From assembly GCA_910588095.1 (NCBI GenBank), contig CAJUQH010000014.1, forward strand, positions 1 through 56,399: a stretch of 56,399 nt of DNA. The letters run 5' to 3'. Made by a program: the position numbers and the translations under genes. Positions 37,071 through 47,874 of this stretch are shown here, piece after piece. Every line of letters starts with the position of its first letter. The first letter of the stretch is position 1. The DNA is from an uncultured Eggerthellaceae bacterium. GTDB lineage: Bacteria; Actinomycetota; Coriobacteriia; Coriobacteriales; Eggerthellaceae. A model generated the notes under the pieces. The model did not search any database, had not been told where the DNA came from, and saw only the letters and a program-made list of their open reading frames with translations.

Positions 37071-37415
37071 ATGCCCGGAGGATGCTGGATATGCAATCCC
37101 ATGTGCGGCAAATGCCAGCCCGCACCGCTGAAGTCGGCCACATGCCCCGAATGCGGCACGCTCAACGTGTTCGAGCGCGAGCCCATCATCGCCGGCGCCG
37201 ACTTGCTGTGCAAGAAGTGCGGCTTCGACTTGGCGCCGGAAGTGCGCCCGAAGGTGGTCAAGTGCAACTACAGCGGGTACGTGTGCGCCTACCCCTGCGG
37301 CAACAGCCGCGTGCCCAAGCACGAGCATGGCGACATGCCTTGCGAGCGCAACACGCCCCCGAGCGAAGAGTGGCTCGAACAGCATCCCAAGATGCGCATG
37401 TTCCTGAAGCCATAG
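37071..37415 (+). CDS. Cysteine-rich multi-zinc-ribbon protein
   Basis: 114 residues from ATG 37071 after GAGAGAGGAAG. Twelve cysteines: C5-x2-C8-x3-C12-x2-C15, a zinc-ribbon pair C25-x2-C28 and C47-x2-C50 (CPEC, CKKC), then C65, C72, C76 and C91 with nearby histidines (KHEHGD). It probably binds two or three metal ions. The CPEC/CKKC style matches the small zinc-ribbon proteins in the next kilobases, and this gene directly precedes that cluster, but it lacks their FRPP motif. It may act in metal handling or as a protein-interaction factor. A terminator follows. Confidence 0.72.
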   Translation: MPGGCWICNPMCGKCQPAPLKSATCPECGTLNVFEREPIIAGADLLCKKCGFDLAPEVRPKVVKCNYSGYVCAYPCGNSRVPKHEHGDMPCERNTPPSEEWLEQHPKMRMFLKP

Positions 37416-37438
37416 CCTCATACTTACCGTATTAGACG

Positions 37439-37458
37439 GCCCTCTTTCTGGGCTTTTT
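37439..37458 (+). terminator. Short terminator after the Cys-rich gene
   Basis: GCCC (37439-37442) pairs with GGGC (37450-37453) across a 7-nt loop and is followed by five T (37454-37458). The stem is short but the T run is genuine. Confidence 0.5.
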
Positions 37459-37599
37459 ACTATGCGGGGTGTGACATGAGCTTCTGGCCATCATGATAGT
37501 GTGGCCCCATTCCGGAGGTCGCCCGGGCTCCTGCGTTTCAGCCCGGGGCCGCCATCCGGTCAGTTTGCCAGTGATGGTTATTCGAAAGGGGTTCCCAAT

Positions 37600-37809
37600 A
37601 TGTGTTTTAGACCGCCATCATTCGACGACATGATGAAGAAGTGCCCGAATTGCGGCTCCTTCAACCCGCCTGAGATGGACAAGTGCAAGAAGTGTGGCAC
37701 CGACCTTCCCAGCGGTGGCGACGACGTCGCTTCTCCCTCGGCCCCCGGCGCCCCTGCGGCCCCCGGCGCCCCTGCCGCGCCTGGCGCCCCCAAGGCTCCT
37801 GGTGCCTAA
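37600..37809 (+). CDS. FRPP zinc-ribbon small protein with Pro/Gly/Ala tail (copy 1)
   Basis: 69 residues; GAAAGGGG at 37584-37591 precedes ATG 37600. It opens MCFRPP, then one zinc ribbon: C15-x2-C18-x10-C29-x2-C32. The tail after residue 45 is almost only Ala, Pro and Gly (APGAP repeats), likely extended and flexible. The signature F-R-P-P-x7-K-C-P-x-C-x10-C-x2-C-G is shared exactly with the genes at 40885 and 56077. It lies directly upstream of the first molybdoenzyme gene. The role is unknown; a cofactor or assembly accessory is plausible by context. Confidence 0.8.
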   Translation: MCFRPPSFDDMMKKCPNCGSFNPPEMDKCKKCGTDLPSGGDDVASPSAPGAPAAPGAPAAPGAPKAPGA

Positions 37810-38062
37810 GGCTTTTCCCCTTATACAAAACAGTCCCGGTTCGTGGACGCTAGGGGTCGCGTTCTGCAAGGCATGAGGTTTTCGAACCGACCGCCTGCTT
37901 ACAGCGACGAACGTAGCCCCTCAGGCTGCGAACCGGGGCGTCACGGATTTGAGAGTTCCTGAAACGGGGGTGGTTGAGAAAGGCTACAGGAAAAGGATTT
38001 CGGAAGCAGTACTAACACTCTTATGAGAAGGAATGAGAAGAAAGAGAAAGGAGGGACGTTTC
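37810..38062 (+). other. 253-bp leader region before the first molybdoenzyme gene
   Basis: No gene. CAGTACTA at 38007-38014 resembles the TAGTACTA sites near the LuxR gene at 28132 and 28152. A purine-rich stretch with AAAGGAGGG at 38047-38055 provides a strong ribosome site. The distance suggests a separate promoter for the oxidoreductase operon. Confidence 0.4.
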
Positions 38063-40426
38063 ATGATCAACGAGCTCAACAAAGATCTTTATAAAACAGA
38101 CTGGCGCTGGTATGAGGATGGCTATGAGGTGACTCGTACTTCGGTCTGGACCGGCCCCGGCTGCCACAATGGTTGTGGCGTTCTGGCCTACACTAAAGAT
38201 GGTACGCTCGAGCGCGTGGAAGGCGATCCCAATTTTGCTTATAGCCAGGGTCGTCTGTGCCTGCGCTGCATCAACATGGTTGAGCAGATCTACAACCATG
38301 ACCGCATGAAATGGCCTCTGCTCCTTGATGGAGAAAAGGGTTCTAACAAGTGGAAGCGCGTGACCTGGGACGAGGCTCTCGACTTCATCGAGGAAGCCTT
38401 CCAGGATTGCTGCCGCATCATCCGCGACGAATTCGGCGGTATCGGGCCTGAGGGCGTCGTTGCCCTTTCTGGTACTGGCCGTAACGCGATGTGGCAGGGC
38501 GCTATGGTCCTTCGCACCGCTTTCGGTTCCCCGAACATGTCGTTCGGCTTCCTGTCCGCTGACTCCTGCTATCAGCCTCGCATGACCGCGAACCTGCTGC
38601 AGCAGGGCGACTGCTGGATTCTCGACAACGCTCAGACTCACCCCGATCGTTACAACAACGCTGAGTGGGTCAAGCCCGAGGTTGTCATCGTCTGGGCTAA
38701 CGAGCCTCTGGCTTCCAACCCCGACGGCTTCATGGGCCACTGGCTCATCGACCTCATGCGCATGGGCACCCGCTTCATCGTGGTCGACCCGGCGCTCACC
38801 TGGCTGGCTTCCAAGGCTGACATCTGGCTGCAGATTCGCCCTGGCACCGACTGCGCTCTGGCCCTCGGCATGCTGAACGTCATCATCAACGAGGACCTGT
38901 ACGACCACGAGTGGACCGAGACCTGGACCTATGGCTTCGAGTCCCTGGTCGAGCGCGTCCAGGAGTACCCGACCGACAAGGTCGCCGAGATCTGCTGGGT
39001 GGACGAGCAGCTCATCATCGACGCTGCCCGCATGTACGCTGCTGCCAAGCCTGCTGCTGTCCAGTGGGGCCTGGCCATCGACATGCAGATCTCCGCTATG
39101 GAGGCTTCCAACGCCATCGACGACATGGTGGCCATCTGCGGCAACCTGGACGTCCCCGGCGGCAACATCCTGATGCGCTACGCCTACAACTCTTCCAAGA
39201 AGTACGGCGCTGGCCTCGAGTTCATCTCTCCCGAGATGCTCGACCGCCGCATCGGCACGACGCAGTCGCCCATCCACAAGGCTGGCTACACGCCCTTCAT
39301 CCCGCCCGATCTGCTGCTCGAGGCCATGGAGACCGGCGTGCCCTATCGTCCGCAGCTCATCTGGGTCGAGCAGACGAACCCCATCGCCAACATGGCTGGC
39401 GACGCGCCGCGCGTGTACAAGGCATGGAAGAACATCAAGTACACCATCGTGGCCGACTACTACCTGACGCCGACCGCCGTGGCCTTCGCTGACTGCGTGC
39501 TGCCGATGGCTATGTCCATCGAGCGCGACTCCTACCGTTCTTGGTGGCAGCCGCTGCGCACCATCACCGCTTCTGCGGGCCGCTACTACGAGTGCAAGTC
39601 TGACGAAGAGCTCGTCATGGCTATGGGCAAGCGCTTCAACCCCGAGTTCTATGGTCAGTTCGAGACCACTCAGGACTTCCTCACCTGGATGATCCAGGAC
39701 GAGGGCCAGGGCGTTGACTACACCTTCCCCGAGCTTCAGGAGAAGGTCTACGACTGGTGGGATTGGAACGAGACCTATCGCAAGTACGAGAAGGGCCTCC
39801 TGCGCGAGGACGGCAACCCCGGCTTCGTGACCGCTACCGGTCGCTTCGAGATCTACTCCCCGCTGTTCGACGTGTGGGGCTTCGATCCGCTGCCGCACCA
39901 CATGGAGCCCTACGAGTCTCCGTACCGCACTCCTGAGCTGTACAAGGAGTACCCGCTCATCTACACCTCTGGCCATCGCCACATCGGCCTGTTCCATTCG
40001 GAGCATCGCCAGCTGCCGCACATGCGCCAGATCCATCCGACGGTTATCTGCGACATCTCTCCTGAGCTCGCAGAGGAGCTGGGTGTCATCGAGGGCGACT
40101 GGGTATGGTTCGAGAACCCGCGTGGCAAGTGCAAGCAGAAGGCGCACATTGCCCCCGGCCTCATGCCGAACCTGGTGCGTGCCCGCCACGGTTGGTGGTT
40201 CCCCGAGGAAGAGGCTGCCGAGCCGCATCTGTACGGTGTGTTCGACTGCAACGCCAACAACCTCACCACCATGGGCGTGTACGGCCCGACCCATTACGGT
40301 GCTCCGTACAAGAGCACGCTGTGCAAGTGCTACAAGGTGACGCCCGAGAACGATCACAGCGAGTCTGAGCTGATCACTACCCAGCCTCTGACTGGCTTCC
40401 ACTACACGCGTTTCGAGGGGGTTTAA
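38063..40426 (+). CDS. Cytosolic molybdopterin oxidoreductase (DMSO reductase superfamily; transhydroxylase/dehydroxylase-like)
   Basis: 787 residues from ATG 38063 (AAAGGAGGG before it). No twin-arginine signal, so it should act in the cytosol. The N-terminal cluster motif is reduced: C34-x3-C38-x27-C66 in GPGCHNGCG and QGRLC, with Gly where the first Cys of the usual four would be. C169 in ADSCYQPRM is the probable Mo or W ligand. The bis-pterin folds follow (GTGRNAM, VIVWANEPLASNPDG, LQIRPGTDCALA). The overall type is closest to pyrogallol-phloroglucinol transhydroxylase, acetylene hydratase and gut catechol dehydroxylases. Its partner is the Fe-S protein 4 bp downstream. The substrate is unknown; the operon ends in a permease. 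Confidence 0.9.
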   Translation: MINELNKDLYKTDWRWYEDGYEVTRTSVWTGPGCHNGCGVLAYTKDGTLERVEGDPNFAYSQGRLCLRCINMVEQIYNHDRMKWPLLLDGEKGSNKWKRVTWDEALDFIEEAFQDCCRIIRDEFGGIGPEGVVALSGTGRNAMWQGAMVLRTAFGSPNMSFGFLSADSCYQPRMTANLLQQGDCWILDNAQTHPDRYNNAEWVKPEVVIVWANEPLASNPDGFMGHWLIDLMRMGTRFIVVDPALTWLASKADIWLQIRPGTDCALALGMLNVIINEDLYDHEWTETWTYGFESLVERVQEYPTDKVAEICWVDEQLIIDAARMYAAAKPAAVQWGLAIDMQISAMEASNAIDDMVAICGNLDVPGGNILMRYAYNSSKKYGAGLEFISPEMLDRRIGTTQSPIHKAGYTPFIPPDLLLEAMETGVPYRPQLIWVEQTNPIANMAGDAPRVYKAWKNIKYTIVADYYLTPTAVAFADCVLPMAMSIERDSYRSWWQPLRTITASAGRYYECKSDEELVMAMGKRFNPEFYGQFETTQDFLTWMIQDEGQGVDYTFPELQEKVYDWWDWNETYRKYEKGLLREDGNPGFVTATGRFEIYSPLFDVWGFDPLPHHMEPYESPYRTPELYKEYPLIYTSGHRHIGLFHSEHRQLPHMRQIHPTVICDISPELAEELGVIEGDWVWFENPRGKCKQKAHIAPGLMPNLVRARHGWWFPEEEAAEPHLYGVFDCNANNLTTMGVYGPTHYGAPYKSTLCKCYKVTPENDHSESELITTQPLTGFHYTRFEGV

Positions 40427-40429
40427 GAT

Positions 40430-40849
40430 ATGCCTACAGCTGAGGAAATGAACCGCGGCTTCGATGCTGTCAAGTATTGGGCTGAGTTCAAAGATCACAA
40501 CGCAAAGCCTGTGGAGAATGGCCTCCTGATCGACTACGAATACTGCACCGATTGCCATTCGTGCGAGATCGCCTGCCAGATGCACCTGGGCCTGCCGGCC
40601 GAGCAGTGGGGTATCCGCGTTCTGGAGTACGGCCCCATCAAGGACGTCAATGGCAAGTGGGAGTGGACCTACCTCCCCATGCCGACCGACCTGTGCGACG
40701 GCTGCGCCGACCGTACCGCCGAGGGCCGTCTGCCCATGTGCGTGCACCACTGCCAGTCTGGCGTGATGTTCTACGGCCCGATGGAGGAGCTGGCCAAGAA
40801 GGCCGCCGAGAAGCCGAAGATGGTTCTGTTCTCCCTTGATCAGGACTAG
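40430..40849 (+). CDS. 4Fe-4S ferredoxin-like subunit of the first molybdoenzyme
   Basis: 139 residues, starting 4 bp after the catalytic subunit. Two [4Fe-4S] sites: C39-x2-C42-x2-C45-x3-C49 (CTDCHSCEIAC) and C89-x2-C92-x11-C104-x3-C108. It passes electrons to the molybdenum site. It is shorter than the NrfC/DmsB-type subunits with four clusters and resembles the small subunit of cytosolic dehydroxylase-type enzymes. There is no membrane-anchor gene, so electrons must come from a soluble donor. Confidence 0.9.
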   Translation: MPTAEEMNRGFDAVKYWAEFKDHNAKPVENGLLIDYEYCTDCHSCEIACQMHLGLPAEQWGIRVLEYGPIKDVNGKWEWTYLPMPTDLCDGCADRTAEGRLPMCVHHCQSGVMFYGPMEELAKKAAEKPKMVLFSLDQD

Positions 40850-40884
40850 TTCGGAATATTGGTTGAGTTTCTAAGGAGGAGACT

Positions 40885-41094
40885 ATGTCTCAGCAAATGA
40901 AGGGCGGGTTCCGTCCGCCTCCGATCGGTAACATCCTGTGGAAGTGCCCCGAGTGCGACACTTTCAACGCTGCCGAGGCAGATACGTGCAAGAAGTGCGG
41001 CGCTGCCAAGGTCATCACCGATGATATCGCTGGTGCTACCTACAAGCCCATCGATGAGTCGGAGCGCCGTAACCAGGACCGCAAGTTCAAGTAA
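40885..41094 (+). CDS. FRPP zinc-ribbon small protein (copy 2)
   Basis: 69 residues; AAGGAGGAG lies just before the ATG. FRPP is at residues 9-12 and the ribbon at C21-x2-C24-x10-C35-x2-C38, the same internal spacing as the copies at 37600 and 56077. The Pro/Ala tail is replaced by a charged one (DESERRNQDRKFK). It directly follows the Fe-S subunit in the operon, which strengthens the link of this family with the molybdoenzyme. Confidence 0.82.
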   Translation: MSQQMKGGFRPPPIGNILWKCPECDTFNAAEADTCKKCGAAKVITDDIAGATYKPIDESERRNQDRKFK

Positions 41095-41109
41095 CGGCAC
41101 TGCGTTCAA

Positions 41110-41144
41110 GGGCTGGGGTCCCGCCTCATGCGGGTCTCCAGCCC
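41110..41144 (+). terminator. Strong hairpin between the oxidoreductase genes and the permease
   Basis: GGGCTGG (41110-41116) pairs with CCAGCCC (41138-41144), and CCCGC (41120-41124) with GCGGG (41130-41134). No T run follows, so it may be an attenuator or mRNA stabiliser rather than a full terminator. The rest of the 296-bp gap holds no convincing gene. Confidence 0.55.
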
Positions 41145-41390
41145 CTCACATAGGGGCCCCATGGGATGGGCCTCGACTCGAAAGCTGTCATTTCTAAGGT
41201 TCGCAGCGTTCTTCAACAGGGGGAAGTCCAAGGGCTTGGAGGGCCCATGGCAAGGGTGATGGAGACGTTCGGATTTGTACTTCTGGAGGGCGGCGTTCCC
41301 TGGTGGGCATGCCACCGAGATGCGCAAATTCGAATGCTTCGCAGGATCTTTCAAAGGACATAGCTCATTCTAAATAGGAGGGAATGGGTG

Positions 41391-43019
41391 ATGAATCTAC
41401 TAATCTCTTTCATCCCGATCATCGTCATGATCGTGATGATCGTCGGCTTCAAGGTCCGTGGTGACATCACGGGCACCATCGGCTGGATCCTTACCATCAT
41501 CGTAGCGGTCGCGTTCTTCAACACCGACTTCGTGTTCAGCTTGCTGGCCTCGTTGAAGGGCCTCTTGGCGTCGATGGCCATCACCGGCATGGGCTTCTTC
41601 GCGCTCTTGCAGATCACCTTCATGCAAGAGACTGGCGCCCTGCAGCGTGTGGTCGTCTGGATCAAGACCTTCTCCCATGGCGACAAGGCATGCCAGATCA
41701 TGGTCATCAACGTGATCTTGGGCTCGATGCTGGTGTGCGTGGGTGCCACGCCCGCTATCATCCTGCCGCCCATCATGTTCGCCATGGGCTACACCACGGT
41801 CATCGCCGTGGCGTTGCCTTGCATCGGCTACGACTCCCTGTGCACCTTCGCCATGCTGGGTGCCACGGTGGTTACGCTGACCGACATCCTGACCGGTGCC
41901 GGCTACACCATGATCGACGGCTCGGCGCCGACGCTCCAGGTGGTTGCGCAGTACTTCACCAACTACCTGCCCGTCATCACGCCGGCCATCTGCCTTTCCA
42001 TGCTGTTCATGGCTGGTGGCGCCAAGCTGCTCAAAGAGGGTTGGCTTGCTGCCCTCATCACCGGCCTGTGCATGGGCGGCTTCGCGTTCATGTTCGCGCA
42101 CCTGGTGCCGCAGTCCATCGTGCTGATGGGCGTGCTGTGCGGTGCCTGCTCGCTCGTGGTCATGCTGCTGTACATGAAGATACGCAAGGTGCAGTTCTTC
42201 GATCGCTCTGGCCTCACCGAAGAGGACATCGCGCTTGAGAAGGAGATCCCGCTCTGGAAGGGCCTGCTGCCCTGGGGCCTGCTCATCTTCTTCTGCGTGA
42301 TCACCAACTTCGTCGGCCCGCTGAAGGACATGCTGTACTCTGGTCCGTTGGAGATGCGCGTCATCCTGTGGCCTGGCGATGCTGGCCAGCCCATGCGCGT
42401 CATCTGGAACGCTTACTTCTGGGTGCTCGTGTCCACGATCATCTCCGCCATCTGGCTTAAGCCGCGCAATGGCTCGAGCTGGGGCACTATCCTGAAGAAG
42501 TGGAACAAGCGCTGGGCTCCGCCCACCATCAGCTCCATCGTGTACTTCATGATCGCCTACGTCATGATGTACTCGGGCTACACCTTCGGCACCAACGCTT
42601 CCGGTGCAGAGGTCTGGTTCCTCGATCCGGCCAACCAGGACACCAACATCATCGCGCTGTGGGCCCATTCGGCTGCTGCCGCGTTCGGTTGGTGGTACCC
42701 GGTCGCAAACGGCTTCCTGGGCCTGCTGGCCGGCTTCGTCACCGGTTCGGAGACGTCGACCATCGCGCTGTTCGCGAACTACAACCTCATCTCGGCTCAG
42801 GACCTCGGCCTCAACCCGCTCGCGGTTATCGCCTCTGGCGGCGTCGCGGCTGGCCTGGCTTCGGTCATCACCCCGGTCAAGCTGCAGCAGTCCGCTGCCT
42901 CGCTCGACAAGGTGGGTGCTGAGTCGCAGGTCCTGCGCAAGGTGCTGCCCTATGCTCTCATCCTGGTGAGCATCTCGGTCATCATGTCGCAGATCTTCGC
43001 GATCACCATTCCTGCTTAG
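41391..43019 (+). CDS. LctP (L-lactate permease)-family transporter
   Basis: 542 residues, about 13 hydrophobic segments. TAGGAGGGA (41375-41383) sets ATG 41391; the preceding GTG is less well spaced. Family features: a GSETSTIALFANYN segment near residue 450 and the C-terminal GGVAAGLASVITPVKLQQSAASLDKVG, the LctP ending. Members import lactate or glycolate with protons, but distant members carry other carboxylates. Its position after the molybdoenzyme operon suggests it brings in that enzyme's substrate or exports the product. Confidence 0.8.
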   Translation: MNLLISFIPIIVMIVMIVGFKVRGDITGTIGWILTIIVAVAFFNTDFVFSLLASLKGLLASMAITGMGFFALLQITFMQETGALQRVVVWIKTFSHGDKACQIMVINVILGSMLVCVGATPAIILPPIMFAMGYTTVIAVALPCIGYDSLCTFAMLGATVVTLTDILTGAGYTMIDGSAPTLQVVAQYFTNYLPVITPAICLSMLFMAGGAKLLKEGWLAALITGLCMGGFAFMFAHLVPQSIVLMGVLCGACSLVVMLLYMKIRKVQFFDRSGLTEEDIALEKEIPLWKGLLPWGLLIFFCVITNFVGPLKDMLYSGPLEMRVILWPGDAGQPMRVIWNAYFWVLVSTIISAIWLKPRNGSSWGTILKKWNKRWAPPTISSIVYFMIAYVMMYSGYTFGTNASGAEVWFLDPANQDTNIIALWAHSAAAAFGWWYPVANGFLGLLAGFVTGSETSTIALFANYNLISAQDLGLNPLAVIASGGVAAGLASVITPVKLQQSAASLDKVGAESQVLRKVLPYALILVSISVIMSQIFAITIPA

Positions 43020-43374
43020 GATTCTCCAACCTAGGCAGCACGAGGGAAGGGCGCCTGCTCCACGCGGGCGGGCGCCCCGCCCTTTGCCTTTGACAACTCG
43101 TTTGCGAGCCGCTGCCAGCGGCCCGCGGCAGTGCCCGGCATGCCCGAGCCTGTGCTACGGCCCTTCTTGCTGAGTTTCCGAGCGTCCCCCCATTCACACC
43201 CACGCTCGTGAAATGGTCGTAGCGCAGACCCGGGCATACCTGTATTAAGGGGCAGTGCGAAAACTCCTTGAAACATGGAACCTTTACCCTTGAACGCGCA
43301 AGTTGCCATGCGGTTTCAACCCGGCACGTGGTACCCTGAAACGCAGCGCCCGAACAGCCAGATGAGGAGCACTT
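43020..43374 (+). other. 355-bp gap before the glutamine synthetase gene
   Basis: It contains a hairpin (GGGCGCC 43049-43055 with GGCGCCC 43071-43077), probably ending the permease transcript. Beyond that I see only a TTGAAC at about 43290 as a possible promoter element. No glutamine riboswitch or tRNA is recognisable. Confidence 0.45.
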
Positions 43375-45465
<2,091 letters not shown>

Positions 45466-45493
45466 TGCGCGGCAGCGCGGTAAGCATTGGATA

Positions 45494-45525
45494 GAGAAAG
45501 GGCTGCGCAAGCCCTTTCTCTTTTT
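45494..45525 (+). terminator. Rho-independent terminator of the glutamine synthetase gene
   Basis: GAGAAAGGGC (45494-45503) pairs perfectly with GCCCTTTCTC (45511-45520), plus one T-A pair, and is followed by TTTTT (45521-45525). Confidence 0.93.
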
Positions 45526-45552
45526 CCTGTCCTATGCCTGCTTCGTGCGCCG

Positions 45553-47049
45553 TTACCCGGTCTTGCGCGGCAGCGTCACGGTAAAGGTGGTGCCTTCGCC
45601 TTCGGCGCTGGTGGCTACGATGTCGCCGCCGTGCTCGCGCGCCACATCGCGCGCGATGGCGAGCCCCAGGCCGTAGCTGCCGCTCTCGCGGGTGCGTGCC
45701 TTGTCGGCGCGGTAGAAGCGGTCGAACACGTGGGGCAGGTCTTCCGGCGCGATGATGGCGCCCGTGTTGTGCACGGTCAGGCGCATCTCGCGGGAGTCGC
45801 TGCTCAGGCGCACGTCCACGCGGCCGCCCTCGTCGGCGTACTTGCAGGCGTTGTCGATGAGCGTCGAGGTCAGGCGGTGCAGGCGCATCACGTCGCCCTT
45901 GAGGTGGACCCCCTGCTGGATGTCCATGTGCAGGTCGATGCCACGTTCGAAGGCCACCGACTCGAATTGCAGCGCGTCGCCTTCCAAGAGGTCGGTCAGA
46001 TCGATGTCCGACAGCACCTTGGGCGTGCGCATGGCCTCGGGCTTTGCCAGGTCCAGCATGTCGTTGATCATCTGGCGCATGTGCTCGCCCTCGGTCTGGG
46101 TGCTCTCAATCCACTGGCTTTGGCTGGCGATGGTGTCCTCGGGGTGGCTCTGGAGTATCTGCATGTTGGCAAGGATGACCGTCAGCGGCGTCTTGAGCTC
46201 ATGGGATGCATCGGCTGTGAACTGCTGCTGCGCCTTCCACGACGCCTCCACTGGCTTGAAGGCCCAGCGCGAGAAGAAGATGGATATGGCGAAGAACGCG
46301 CCCAGGGTGCACACGCCAATGCCCACGAGCATCCAGGCCAGGCTCTGCCAGGGCAGCACGGTGCCTGCGTCGGCGAAGGCGATGCACAGGCTGCCGAAGG
46401 CGGTGCGCTTGGAGAAGTAGAGCCCTGCGTCGCGCAAAAAGCCGTTGTCGTCGGTCGATTTGGTGGCTTCGGTGATGGCTTGGGCGCGCACGTCCTCAGC
46501 GATGGAGGCGCTGGTCAGCTGCGAGAGCACCGACACCTTGCCGTCGGCGCTCACCACGTACACGGCCATGGGCAACACCAGGCCGTTGTGGGCGTTGGTG
46601 CCGCCTATCTCGGGCTGGTTGGATGTTGCCTCGGGGGTGGCATCGCTGGTGCTAGCTGCGTTGTCGTCGCTGCTAGCCACCGCGTTCGCGTCAGCGTGGG
46701 CGTCCGCTCCGTCGCCGTTCCCTTCTTCGTCGGCAGGAGCTTCCGCATCTTCCCAGGAGCCTTCCGCAGCCTCGCTGCTGTCCTCGATGGGCTCCAGCGT
46801 GCCTATCTGGGCCAGCTGGACGGTGCTCAGGTTGAAGGTCAGCGGCACGGGGCCGGTTATGACGTTGCTCGAATGGCTATCGTACAGCGATGCGGTGGCA
46901 TAATGCAGCGCGTCATCCAGCGACGAGTACACGTTGTCCACGCGCGTGCGGTAGTCCAGGTAGCATACGGTGCTGAACGCCACCACCAAGATGAGGGCAG
47001 CCAGCACCATGTTCAGGGCGACGAACTTTATGCGCAGGTCTTTCAGCAT
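45553..47049 (-). CDS. Two-component sensor histidine kinase
   Basis: 498 residues. TM1 at about 8-30 and TM2 at about 238-258 enclose an extracytoplasmic region. A stretch at about 85-148 is strongly acidic and low in complexity (Glu, Asp, Ala, Ser). The H-box FTADASHELKTPLT carries H283. The ATPase has N (LIDNACKYA) and G boxes (GSYGLGLAIA). It autophosphorylates and passes phosphate to the regulator encoded 63 bp upstream in the same operon. The signal is unknown; the acidic linker could sense cations or cationic peptides (inference). Confidence 0.95.
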   Translation of the reverse strand: MLKDLRIKFVALNMVLAALILVVAFSTVCYLDYRTRVDNVYSSLDDALHYATASLYDSHSSNVITGPVPLTFNLSTVQLAQIGTLEPIEDSSEAAEGSWEDAEAPADEEGNGDGADAHADANAVASSDDNAASTSDATPEATSNQPEIGGTNAHNGLVLPMAVYVVSADGKVSVLSQLTSASIAEDVRAQAITEATKSTDDNGFLRDAGLYFSKRTAFGSLCIAFADAGTVLPWQSLAWMLVGIGVCTLGAFFAISIFFSRWAFKPVEASWKAQQQFTADASHELKTPLTVILANMQILQSHPEDTIASQSQWIESTQTEGEHMRQMINDMLDLAKPEAMRTPKVLSDIDLTDLLEGDALQFESVAFERGIDLHMDIQQGVHLKGDVMRLHRLTSTLIDNACKYADEGGRVDVRLSSDSREMRLTVHNTGAIIAPEDLPHVFDRFYRADKARTRESGSYGLGLAIARDVAREHGGDIVATSAEGEGTTFTVTLPRKTG

Positions 47050-47112
47050 GGGCGGTCTCCTCGGCTTCCCTGGGCTGGGCGGGCGCCGCTGCGACCGGCG
47101 CGGGCGCGGCCC

Positions 47113-47838
47113 TTAGTCGGTGATGAGCGGCATGGTGGGGTGGTTGCCGATGCCTTCGTCGGTGTCCTCGTTCTCGACGAAGCGGTAGCCGGCTTTGCGC
47201 AGCGTCTCGATCTTGGCCTGCGACCCCAGGTGCGCCAGCTTCTTGCGCAAGAACGATATGTAGGCTTCGACGTTGTTGTCGCCGGCCGAGCTTTCTTGCC
47301 CCCACGCCTTGTTGATGAGCGTCTCCTTCGAGATGACCTGCCCCGGGCTAGCCATGAGGATGCGCGCGATGGAGAACTCCTTGAAGCTCAGGTGGATGGA
47401 TTTGCCATTGCAGGCCAGGTCGTAGCTTTCCAGGTCGAGCGTCAGGTCGCTGGCGGCCAGGTGCTCGAACATGACCTCGCCCTGGCGGCGGGTGAGTGCG
47501 CGCAGGTGCGCCATGAGCTCGGCCGAGCTGAACGGCTTGGTCATGTAGTCGTCGGCGCCCGAATCATAGCCCGATATCTTGTCCTCGGTGGCGTCGCGCG
47601 CGGTCAGCAGCAGGATGGGCGTGCTTATGCCCATGCGGCGCAGCTCGGTGGTGACGGTGAAGCCGTCCTTCTTGGGCATCTGCACGTCCATGATGATGAC
47701 ATCGTAGTTGCCGGTGCTGCCCCAGGTGACGCCTTCTTCGCCGTCGTTGACCACGTCGACGTCGTTGCCTTCGTCCTCCAGGATGCGCGCGAGCGCCGCC
47801 GAGAGGTTCGTATCGTCTTCAACAATGAGCACATGCAT
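47113..47838 (-). CDS. OmpR-family response regulator
   Basis: 241 residues. The receiver domain has acidic residues ED at 7-8, phospho-acceptor D51 (IIMDVQMP), T79 and K101 (MTKPF). The winged helix follows at about 130-225 (LSFKEFSIARILMASPGQVISKETL, then RKAGYRF). It is the first gene of the pair with the kinase. The divergent or upstream MATE transporter gene ends 37 bp before its start on the same strand, so MATE, regulator and kinase may be co-transcribed. Confidence 0.96.
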   Translation of the reverse strand: MHVLIVEDDTNLSAALARILEDEGNDVDVVNDGEEGVTWGSTGNYDVIIMDVQMPKKDGFTVTTELRRMGISTPILLLTARDATEDKISGYDSGADDYMTKPFSSAELMAHLRALTRRQGEVMFEHLAASDLTLDLESYDLACNGKSIHLSFKEFSIARILMASPGQVISKETLINKAWGQESSAGDNNVEAYISFLRKKLAHLGSQAKIETLRKAGYRFVENEDTDEGIGNHPTMPLITD

Positions 47839-47874
47839 GGGGCTTCAGGGCCTTTCCGCTGGTTGTCTTGCCCT

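Noticed and set aside
37740..37805. Short GC-rich repeats that could be taken for a CRISPR-like array or minisatellite
   Set aside because: They encode the Ala-Pro-Gly tail of the zinc-ribbon protein in frame and have no spacers.
38021..40750. A 909-codon open frame on the minus strand opposite the first molybdoenzyme
   Set aside because: It is a mirror of the high-GC coding bias of the plus-strand gene. The plus-strand product has clear family motifs and the minus-strand one has none.
41166..41363. A possible 65-residue gene before the permease
   Set aside because: No ribosome site, unusual composition, and it fills a gap with regulatory structure.
43020..43374. Glutamine riboswitch before the glutamine synthetase
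   Set aside because: No recognisable glnA-type RNA core was seen; only a hairpin near the permease end.
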